This document shows positions 18,273-30,200 of a DNA stretch of 64,000 bases, piece after piece; position 1 is the stretch's first letter, and the number at the start of each line of letters is the position of its first letter. Where the stretch lies: contig JAAOOA010000193.1 of NCBI GenBank assembly GCA_012861695.1, forward strand, positions 538,001 to 602,000, in the 5' to 3' direction. The DNA is from Trematomus loennbergii. Lineage: Eukaryota; Chordata; Actinopteri; Perciformes; Nototheniidae. The notes under the pieces were generated by a model. It worked only from the letters and a program-made list of their open reading frames with translations, ran no database searches and was not told the origin of the DNA. The position numbers and the translations under genes are program-made.

Positions 18273-21200
18273 GTAATATTTGTTTCCTTTCCTGGCAAAA
18301 CAAATTGTTTCTATGTTCTGCTGTCAAAGACAGTTTGTAACATTACGACAGCATCAAAGTGTTGCAGTGTTACATTTTTAGACATGCTAAAGTGACTTTA
18401 TACATTTTTATTGTCAGCCTGTCAGTTGATTGGTCAATTATTTGGGCCAAATTAATATATATCAACCATAACATGGATTACCATTAAAGTTTGTACTCAC
18501 ATTCATGGTCCCTAGAGGATGAATCCTACTGAATTTGAGGTTTTCCTAAAATGTCTTCCAGCTCCACTGTGTAGTTAGCATTTATACCGTAGTTCTAAGA
18601 CGGTTGCGTATTCTGAACTTTTGCTAATTGACAACCAACAAAAAAGAGTCAATTTGGGTAGCTCAATGCCATACCATGCAGTGTATATGCACCATTAGTC
18701 TTATTACCTACAAGTCGGCCTAATGACAGCTAGACAAAAACAAAAATCCCAGTTTTTTTCATGTCACGTTTCCTGTTGTTATTTCCTTATCTGTCAACAG
18801 GCAGCAGTTTGGAGGTGAAAGAGAATGAGGATTATAAGAGCCACATGGACTGCACCTACTACGGAAATATCATCCAGCAGCTTTTTGCACAACTTTCCCC
18901 AAACACAGTACCCGATCCCTAAAGAGGAAGCAGTCGCTGCTCCACCAGAGCCCCTTGACTTGTAAGAGACCAGCCTGGGCTGTCACTCAGAAAAACGCAC
19001 TTGTGCACCTCACGAGTTACAACCTGGTCTGCGGTATGAAATCATGTCGAAGGCCGGCCCACTGCACGCTCCAGTGTTTTCTGTTGGTGTGGAGGTGAAC
19101 GGTTTCCATTTTGAGGGCAGAGGACCGACAAAAAAGCAAGCCAAGATGAGGGTTGCAGAACTTGCTCTTCGGTCTTTCATCCAGTTTCAAAACGCCTCGC
19201 AGGCTCACGCCTCCATGGGGAACTTTACCAGCACTCCTGTGGATTTTACAGCCGATAAACTGGACATCCATGACGCATTCCTAAAAGAGTTTGAGCCATC
19301 TTTGCTGGAAAACTGTCAACTCCGGCAGTGCAACACAGCAAAAGAGGAGGTTTTCTCCAGCATATATAACTACAGACGAGTTGTCCGCCTTAAACTGGAC
19401 TTCTCCTCAACTAAACCCAAAAGACAAGCCATTAGCACCTCACTTTTAGAGCACCTCAGCCCAGTGGCGCTGCTCAACGAGCTGCGACCAGGACTCAGAT
19501 ACATGTGCCTGACGGAGAGAGTTCATGGCAGGCCGATGAGGAGTTTTGTTATGGTGGTCAGGGTGGAGGGGGGGGTGTTTGAAGGGTGTGGTCACAGTAA
19601 ACGGATGGCAAAAGCCCAGGCAGCAGCAGCCGCCCTGCAGTCCGTTTACAACATCACTCTGGGACCGGAGAGGAAAGTGATGGGTCTTAACGGCAGCAGA
19701 GCTAAACTTCAGCTACCTCAGGTGAGTGGTGCAACTTATTTTTCCACCAGGCAGTATTTAGACATGGATGTATAAAGAAAAGAAAAAAAAGCCCTGCCAC
19801 TTTTTGGACCTAACATATCAAATAGGGGCTTTTTAAGTGTGTCTTTCCACATTTGACTATATGGGAAAATGTCACAGACACGGAGGTTGTAGTATGGCCA
19901 TTGACCGCTACAAGAATTTGCTGTCTAAGTGTCTAAATGAGACGACTAAACGTCATCACGCCCAACATTAGCCTCCTTTAGCTTAGCGGTGGTGACGTGA
20001 AGTCATGTGACCGTACTGTAGTTGCTTTATAGCCCAACATTAGCCGCCTTTAGCTTAGCGGTGGTGACGTGAAGTCATGTGACCGTACTGTGTAGTTCCT
20101 TTATAGCCCAACATTAGCCGCCTTTAGCTTAACGGTGGTGACGTGAAGTCATGTGACCGTACTGTAGTTCCTTTATAGTCCAACATTAGCCTCCTTTAGC
20201 TTAGCGGTGGTGACGTGAAGTCATGTGACCGTGCTGTAGTTCCTTTATAGCCCAACATTAGCCACCTTTAGCTTAGCGGTGGTGACGTGAAGTCATGTGA
20301 CCGTGCTGTAGTTCCTTTATAGCCCAACATTAGCCGCCTTTAGCTTAGCGGTGGTGACGTGAAGTCATGTGACCGTGCTGTAGTTCCTTTATAGCCCAAC
20401 ATTAGCCTTTTACTTCCGGAGATTGCATTATGGATTAACCATTATAAAAGTGATGTGATATATGTGGAGATTATCCTTTAAAAATAGGTGAGTTTTATAA
20501 CATGAACACATTTCATTGTCGGGTAGCCATTGCAATGGCAACTTCATCATCAGTAATTTTGACAAGTATGTTTTTTTGCATCTGTAGACAAATGTCTTGT
20601 CAGCATTTGACACAGAATACAGAGTAAAGAGACGGACTCAGTGTATCAGTAAATGCCCTTCAGATGTAAAAGACAGATTTCCCTCGCTTGAAACATCAGC
20701 AGTGACACTGAATTCACCTCTTATCTGCTTAGCTTTTCAGCCAGTCTTCTAAATGGTCTAGATAAATGGGTCTGAGGTGCGCTGTATGCTACCAAATGAA
20801 GTGTGGCGCACATCAGCGCGGCCATCATGTCTTGAGGCCGATAGATGTTGTCCTGTATATGCATCGTCTGCAGAATCCAAACATCTTTATTATGTCTGCG
20901 AGCCTTTAGGGAATTGTCCTCGACGTGTTTTGCCGTCGTTCTTTATGAATACAAGAAGATTTGTCTCCACGGAGCTGAAGAGGCTGAGTGAGCATGGCTA
21001 ATGCAGAAACACATCTTCATGCTAATATGCAAAGGAATATAGACTCTTAGACAGACATGTAGATACTTTATTAAACCCTGGGGGGTGATTCAAGAGGATG
21101 GTGACATTTTTGATTGTCTCTGGACAAAAGGATGATTTCACTCTTCATGCTTTAGGCTGACACCAAAACTTAACAATATGCAAAAGCTTTCCCCCTTTAT

Positions 21201-24200
21201 GTCCTGGAAATTGTTATTTTTTTACATCCTCCCAGACTGATAATTTAGCATCTTCTCCCCCGCTTCAATATGAACTGTCTGTCAGGCGGCGTGACGCATT
21301 AATGAACATGATTACAGCACATTAGGGATGAAGGAGGCGCGGCAGCAGACCGCGGAGAGAGAGGTGGAGCGGGGAAGGCGGTGTGAAGAGCATAATAATC
21401 TGACAGATAATTGTTTAACACACTCATTACACACGACCTTGTGCCGCTGTCATCCAGAAAACGTCGAGCCACAGAGTTTCGTTCCCAAAAACTAATCTGC
21501 TCTTTCAAAATGAGATGAAACATTCAGATACAGAGTGTTATAAACACTGAGGTCACATCACGGGTTATAGTCTGGGAATTTGGGCCAGTGCATGTCATGA
21601 AATCTACACCTTTATTCCACATGTTCGACCTTATCATTCATACAGTTTGAGAAAAATAGCAGCCTAGTATGTTAATGTTGTCTTTAAGCTTTATCCACTG
21701 CACGAAAAGTACCAACAATTGATCAGTAAATGCAGATTTAAAGTGGACCTATCATGCTATATTTGAATAATATAGTGTAGGACCATACCTATATAAGGCA
21801 TATTTATACTTTTTTTTTTCAAAATACCAAACAGATCATGCATTTTAGCCATGCCTCATTTGCTCAATTTGAAATTTTTTAGCTCTGTTTTGCAAGGGCT
21901 GATTCTGTGAGAACAGCACCATCTACTGGCCTGGCATATGTACTACAGCGTCTCCAGCGCTTTCGAACGGCAATGGCCGTGGCTGTCTCCTCCTGATTGG
22001 TGGAGTTGGCCCAATAGCCGTAGCGCCACCGTCCTGACGTCAGGACAGTGTTCAAATCTGGATCAGTTTTTATCAGATCCGTTGCAGCCCCTTTTTTAGA
22101 GATTTGGGTATGGAGGAAAATAGAGAGGGTTGTGTTTTCTGACACTTGGTGAGTTCCCTGGAACACCGGGGACACATATTCATGTAAAAAGACGTACAAA
22201 AGTGCATTTTGCATGATAGGTCCCCTTTAAGGGAGGCTGCAGTTCTTGGATAAATTCATAAGATAAGAAATACTTTATTGATCCCAATTTGGGAAATGTT
22301 ATTGTTGCAGCGGCATAAAAAGACATGGCATTGCACAATCAAAATTAAACTTTTTTTTTTTGGAGACGTTCCCTGATTTAGGATTTTCCAGTATTTATAC
22401 ATTAATAATATAATATTAATGTTGTTTTAATCCACATCTGATATGTGTTTCTGCAAACCCTCTTACCTTTACCAATAGCATACACTCATCAGAGCACAAA
22501 AACCAACAGATTCAAGAACATCTATCTCAAGAAACTGATAGGCAGTGAATAATGCCTCAAGTTCAAATGAAAACCACCACATTTGGAGAAACTTTGTGTG
22601 GCAAAATCTTATTGTTGTCCAAGAGTCATTTATTTTATACTTAAATGTAAAATAACAATCAATCCAAGACCTGTGAAACCTTCAAACCCAGATTCAAGAT
22701 TCAAGATTCTTAGGTCACAGGCTCCTCCAACAGAGCAACATGAATATATATAGGACATAAAACAAATACAATAGTGTAAGAGAATGTTTTTTGAGATGTG
22801 CAAGTAAATACAAATGAAATAAAAATTGTGCAAGAAGAGTCTATATCCACAGAGCATATCCGTCAAAAATCTTATCAGAAACTGTGCTTTAAGCCCCTGA
22901 TGCCTCCTGTGTGATTTTCTTATCATCTCATTTCAATGACCTTTCGCTGGCTCTAAGACGTCTTTCTGTTTGTTTTCACTGCAAACACTATCCCTGATCA
23001 CTCCATGATATAGGATGCAGCTCATGTTAAAGTCACAATTGGTTCCTGTAGAAAATTTAATTTGGTTCTGATACCATTTCGTTGAACCTTGCTGCACATA
23101 GCAACTAACTATCTCCCATAAAAAGAGTGACAGTCCTCTACAGATATAATTAGACATATTTCGACAGGTAGGAGTGCGACACCTGTTCCCCGCAGACTGG
23201 AGGACTTTACAGTGAAAAGAAACTCTCGGCCTTCTCTGTCAGACTGTCAGAGAGTTTTTGGCGAGCTTCGTTCTGGAGGTCCAGGCAGAAACATGTCACA
23301 GTTGTTGCTGCATCCCTGCTGACTTTGTTTGAAAGTTTTCTGTGTGTTTGCTGGAAAAAGATACACAGCAGGAGTCACAATGTCCTCAGGTTTAGATATA
23401 GGTGAAGCAGAATAGCACATAGTGTAGTTTCTGAAAAAAATAACTGTTATATAAACTATATGACATTAAAACATAAATAGAAATAATACGTTTTTATTAG
23501 AAGGGAGATAGTGTAGAGCTAGAGGGAGTTAATCACTTAGAATTTGCTAATATTTGGTTAAAGTGGTTGATAAACTGTTATTTAACAGATTTAAGACTTT
23601 TTTGGTTTTCCGATATATAAAATGTGTTTTTTTACACTAAACAATGTTTTAATCGGTATTTTATAATATTTCTTCTGTTTGTGTTATAGTTTTCACAAGA
23701 GACTCTTTCACAGTCAGATATATTTTTTACCAAGTAAACAAAATGATGGGTATATACAGTCTATTTTAAATCTATGTTTTACTAATCATGCCAAATATGC
23801 AAAAACATGGCAGCTAATAAAAAGGACTTCATAGAAACATTAAACTGCCTGTTAACTTAAAGGATAACTTAAAGTGGACCTATCATGCTATATTTAATAA
23901 TATAGTGTAGGACCATACCTATATAAGGCATATATTTTTTTTTTTTTTCAAAATACCAAACAGATCATGCATTTTAGCCATGCCTCATTTTGCTCAATTT
24001 GCACTTTTGTAGCTCTGTTTTAGCAAGGGCTGATTCAGTGAGAAGAGCACCATCTACTGGCCTGGCATATGTACTACAGCGTCTCCAGCGCTTTCGAACG
24101 GCAATGGCGTGGCTGTCTCCTCCTGATTGGGGAGTTGGCCCAATAGCCGTAGCGCCACCGTCCTGACGTCAGGACAGTGTTCAAATCTGGATCAGTTTTG

Positions 24201-27200
24201 ATCAGATCCGTTGCAGCCCCTTTTTTAGAGATTTGGGTATGGAGGAAAATAGAGAGGGTTGTGTTTTCTGACACTTGGTGAGTTCCCTGGAACACCGGGG
24301 ACACATATTCATGTATAAAAGACGTACAAAAGTGCATTTTGCATGATAGGTCCCCTTTAAGTAAAACAAATATTAATAACAAGTGTGGGACAATCAGGTT
24401 AAGATCATCTGATTCTTTAGTTCTGTCATATTCTCACCAGAAATTCACATACGAGAACTACAGAATAAAACGACATGTTCAATATGCATGCTCCACTTTT
24501 CAAACGATGCCTCTACCATTTCTTCTTCTCCTGCAGGTCTTTGCAGAGTCCGTCTTCCACCTGGTGAGAGAGAAATACTCCGAGCTGACGGACGTTTGTT
24601 CCTCTTCGTACGCCAAACACAAAGTGCTGGCAGGAGTCGTGATGAGCAGAGGTTTGTTATCTTACTACACACTATCTGGCTGAGATAGGAAGAAGTATTT
24701 ATAATTAATGAAATGAATAGAGCGGTGCAGTGACGAGTCCTAAAACCCAGAAGTGAGTTAGCATTTCACCACTTCCTGTTCCCTCGTCTCAGAGCCAATG
24801 GGATCTCTCCATAGGATTTTGGAAAATAGCTGGAAATAAGGTCTGTGGTTGACACAAATGTAAGAGGCGGGTCACGTTTTGTTCTACGACATTAAATCTA
24901 TCAGCAGTGATCACTGGTGATTTCTGAAGAGTTGACGTGTCTGAAAAACGATGGTTGTTACCAAGTGGCTGAATAGGACTACAGAAGTTGTGGAGGCCGT
25001 TGTACGTCATTACGCCGAACACGTAAACACTCCCTCTAAGTTTGTTTCTGTTCTGCTTGAAAGCAAGTACCTGCCTCCTGAAAACTGTTCAAACAAACGC
25101 TTCAACTCGTAACATTTAGAATCTGTATGTTTGAATATGGATCTGAAGTTGGCGTGACGTTGAAGTCGTGCTGCTGGACTCGGCTGTAGTTCCTTTATAG
25201 CATAACGTTAGCATTTTGCTTCTGGCGATTAGAATTATGATTCAAACATTATAAAAGTAGGCTAGACATGTGGAGATTATCCGGCTGAACAAAACGTGCA
25301 TTTTTCAAACAGGTTCGTTTCCCACAGACCTTATTTCCAGCTATTTTCCAAAATCCTATGGAGAAATCCCGTTGCTTTTTTGTCGAGGGAACCAGCAGCT
25401 CACTTCCGGGTCGGCCAACAAAAACACGTCATCCCTGCACCACTCTATTGGGTCTTGGATGTAAACATTACATCCATTGTCTTTTCCATAGCCTTCACCC
25501 CTCTTATTCCTCATTTTAAGATGCGTGATATTTGATGCACATAAATTCAAATTCTTTAGTGAAAACGTGTTCCTTGTTTCGCACAAACCAAACCAAGAAT
25601 GATTGACTATGTTGTAAAATGTCCGTCGTAGAAGTTTAAAAAGATATAATGTAGTCAGATGTGAGAATGTGAGGGACTGCGGATGGAAAGTAGCTCAAAG
25701 CTAAATCCGGCACATTTACACTTGGCATATTTCATGTTTTAAGTGTTCTTTAATGTGCAATGTCCCTGCCAAATAAATAAATAAATAAGATCTAGGTAAA
25801 TCAAATCCCAGGTATTGTCTCAACAAGAATATTAAAACATATGAAACACTTTCCATATCTTATGATTTATCAACTAAAATCCTAAGAAAAACACGTCACA
25901 TAGCCCCACACTGTTGTAATGCCACATAGAAAACAGAACAAAAATATATCTTCTTTATTACCAATTTAAATACAGGGATCTTGCCAATATTCATGTGGCA
26001 AATAGAACATCTAGGAGCATCTGAGTAAAACTGTACTGCTGCAATTAAAAAACACGTTACCTCGAATTACCCGTCGTATCCAGAGCCCTTTTTACCGTCT
26101 TTGATGAGGCCAGATTGACACAGCATGCTTCTGAGATGTTGGATTGATTATTCTGTCACACATTTGTCATTAGCTCGTCTCAGCAAAGAGGAAATGTCTT
26201 GTTCTCAGAGACAAATGAGGCGTCTTGTTTGATTTGCATCATGTTGAATGTCTTGCACCATCAATTGTTTGTTGAACAAGTCACCAGAAATCTGAGCAGA
26301 TGTTTTCAACTCTGTCTTTTGTTAAATACTTCATTTATTTCCCAGGATTTGACCTCAGGACAGCGCAGGTTGTGTCTCTGGCCACAGGGACTAAGTGTCT
26401 GGATTTGGACAATGACAGTGACCACAGAGAAACCCTCAGTGACTGCCACGCAGAAGTCATGAGCCGCAGGGCGCTGGTTCGATTCCTGTACGCTCAGCTG
26501 GAGCTGCTTCTCTGGTACGACCCTCAAATTACCCTAAAATACGTTTTTTGCTTCTATTTTCAGTCTAGGCTTGGTGGGGAATCTAGCTTTCTGACTGGGG
26601 GCATTTTCTTGTCAAATGTTAAGTCCATACTCAGCATCGTATCGGGTCAGATCAGTCTCAAAAATAAAAAATGCACACAGAAGGAAACACAAATGTCTCC
26701 ATCCACAAACATATTTTTCAATGCACACAAAACTTATAATTTTATAAATGTAAAAACGTAGCATTGTCGTTAAAGCAATATGTCAGTATGGGGAATTTTT
26801 TCAAAATGTGCACAAACATCCACTTGGACTCAAGGATACATTTATTAGAGTTTGCTGGTCAAAGTAACGGTCACTTTGACCTCACAATAGTCCCTTTGAT
26901 TTAAAGTAGATATCTCAGATTTGGGATTTGTTTTCATTTGGCACCAACCTTCACTTAATCCCAATTCATGACAGTTTGACACAATTGTCTAAAAGGAATG
27001 CAAGGCTGTCATTTTTCTTGATATCAACAAATAACATGAAGAAATCCAAACCCAAAACTATAAGTCTGTCTCTCAATGATGTCTTATTTCTTGTCTTTGG
27101 CTTTCAGCTCTAAGCCCATTGAAGACGTTAATCTTTTACAAAACCTCTCTCAATATATTGGAGTCTCAAAACCTTAAAATAACCAGATCTAACTTTATCT

Positions 27201-30200
27201 GCAGCTGCAAGGGTTGTAAATCCTGACATTAAATACAAAACTGACTGTTTTCATAAAGGATTTAGTGTCTGTCACTCTGTCTCTGTCTCATGTTTCTCTC
27301 TGTCTTTCCTCTCCGTAGTAAACCAGCAGACTGTGAGGAACAATCCATTTTCGTACCAAATGAAGTTGGCGGTGGCTTCCGGCTGCAGGACGGCGTTTTC
27401 TTCCACATGTTCGTCAGCTCGTCGCCGTGCGGAGACGCTCGACTCAACTGCCCCTACGAGACCACGGCTGCATGTGAGAACAAAGCAATTAGACGATGGG
27501 AATAATGACGATACTGATGTTTTGGATTCTGTGATGTCATCGTGATGTAATTTGATCTTAGAACGGGGACCTCAATTTGAATGTTTTAAAGTAAATTAAA
27601 GACTTTTATTTGGCTTATCATTTTTTGTAGTATCACTTTCATGTTTTATTGTTACTGTGATTTTTTTTTGTCATACTCTGTAAAGCACTTTGGCTGCGTC
27701 AAGCATGAAAGGTGTTAAATAAATAAAGTGTATTATTATTATTATCTTAGAATAAGTTTACCCTTTTACGGTTTGGGTTTTCAGTTCATGAAAGTTAATA
27801 GGAACATTTTGGTTGCCTAAAAGAGTCCGGTTTAGCGTTCGGTTGTACTGAGTTCGATGCTCACGTGTCACTTTATGGTTCCAAGAAACCAAGATAACAA
27901 ACTTCCCAAATGTCCCAGATTGGGATCAATAAAGTACATCTTATCTTATCTTATCATCTTATCTTAAAACAGGCTTTAAAAGGCTTTAAAACAGTAATCT
28001 ACAAAGGAATTGGTGACTTTCTGGTGAGTACAAACACTTCTGGTGTACGGTCTTTCATCAAAGTATTGGACCAAGTGAGATTTTTAAGTGATGATAAAGA
28101 GTCAGAGGATCTCAAAAGTTATTACAATTAATCTTGATAAGGGCAACAAGGATTGTACCAAATTTCACTCCAATACATTCAATACTTCACTCATAACCTA
28201 AAAAGTAAAGGTTATGATAGCGTTAAAGATAAAATCAGAGAATCACCAAAGTCAGTGGGATTTATCCCCTCATGAATGTTTTTGTAAAATGTCATGGTAA
28301 TCCATCTAATAGTTGTTGAGATATTTAAGCCTGGTGGATCAACCAACAGACCAACAATATCCAGGGTTTTCTTCAAATGCTGAGCAGAGTATTTCTCATC
28401 TTAAAAGTCCACTTCTTCTCTTTTGTCAGATCCCAGCAGGAGGTTTCACTGTCACCTCAGGGTGAAAGTGGATGGTGGAGAAGGGACGCTGCCAATCACA
28501 GCAAGAAGAGCCAATCAGAACAATATGGCAGCATTTAAATCACGCGTCACAATGTCCTGCACAGACAAGATGGCAAAGTGAGTTTATAATCAGCCCTAGA
28601 TGTAATAACAGTGTATTATTGTGTAATATGGGTGTTATATTGGTGTTACATGGGTGTAATATGGGTATTTTAACAGTGGAACATGGGTATAATAAGGATG
28701 TAATAAGCGTGTAATCATAGTGTAACATGGGTGTTATAACAGAGTAATGTGGTGTAATAACTGTCTAATAGGGGTGTGTTAATGTGTGATGGGTGTAATA
28801 ACTGTCTAATAGGGGTGTGTTAATGTGTGATGTGGGTGTAATAACTGTCTAATAGGGGTGTATTAATATGTGATGTGGGTGTAATAACAGTCTAATAGGG
28901 GTGTATTAATGTGTGATATGGGTGTAATAACTGTTTAATAGGGGTGTGTTAATGTGTGATGTGGGTGTAATAACTGTCTAATAGGGGTGTGTTAATGTGT
29001 GATGTGGGTGTAATAACAGTCTAATAGGGGTGTATTAATGTGTGATATGGGTGTAATAACTGTTTAATAGGGGTGTATTAATGTGTGATATGGGTGTAAT
29101 AACTGTCTAATAGGGGTGTATTAATGTGTGATGTGGGTGTAATAACAGTGTTGTATGGGTGTAATGTAGAAAATAGCAATCATTACATTTTCCAAAATAT
29201 TGAATGCGCATTCAAGGGTTAAGTTAACATCTTTTTTGAAAAATAAGGGTGTAATATGCGTGTAATCATAGTGTAATCGTAGTGTAACGTGGGTGTAATG
29301 TGGGTGTAATAACTGTTTAATAGGGGTGTATTAATGTGTGATGTGGCGTGTAATAACAGTGTTATATGGGTGTCATGTAGAAAATACCAATCATTACATT
29401 TTTCTAAATATGAAATGCCCATTCAAGTTAACATCTTATTTTAAAGGATAATGCATGTTTATTACAGCTTGGGTCTTTTTTTGTAGTTCCATTTATGTCA
29501 ATTGAGTGAAACTGCCACACCGCAAAAACCATGTGTGCTCGGATTTCTTTTTAATTGTTTTCCTCAACAGGTGGAGTGTTGTTGGCCTGCAGGGGGCGCT
29601 CCTCTCTCACCTGGTGGAGCCAGTTTACCTGCACAGCGTCACCGTGGGAACGCTCAGCCACACGGGTCACCTGAGCCGAGCCTTTGCACACCGCCTCGCA
29701 CCCGTCAAGCACCTACCCTTCCCTTACCGACGACAACAGCTGATGCTCGGCTGTAGGTCCAAATGTTTTATGCACATATGATATTTTTTTTGGTAACACT
29801 TTATATTAGGGTACATTAATTCACCATCAACCATTATTTTAATGACAAATAATGCATTTTTCAATGTAATGAGTATTATTTACGTTAACGAGGTAAATAG
29901 GCTAAAAGAAAACATGTTTTCCAAAAGAACTCCCTATAAGAACCCCTAACGTTAGTTTTAAAGACCCCCATTAAGCTCAGATTATAACTCGAACCATGTT
30001 TATAATACTGAGATATTTTTTTCCCTTTGGTTTCCTCTCTGCTCAGGTCTGACAGAGTTGTTGAGATATTTCACCAATAAAACAACACTTTAAGCCAACA
30101 TTTGAACAGGTATTCAGTATGAGAGCCTTTCTGTTTTCACCCCTTCTCTTTGGTTTCCTCTCTGCTCAGGTCTGAACAGCAGTGATGTTCGGCCGTCAGG

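Noticed and set aside
24339..24688. Overlapping frames around 24.4-24.7 kb as a separate gene
   Set aside because: They are other-frame readings of the adarb2 exon at 24537-24651 plus MITE sequence.
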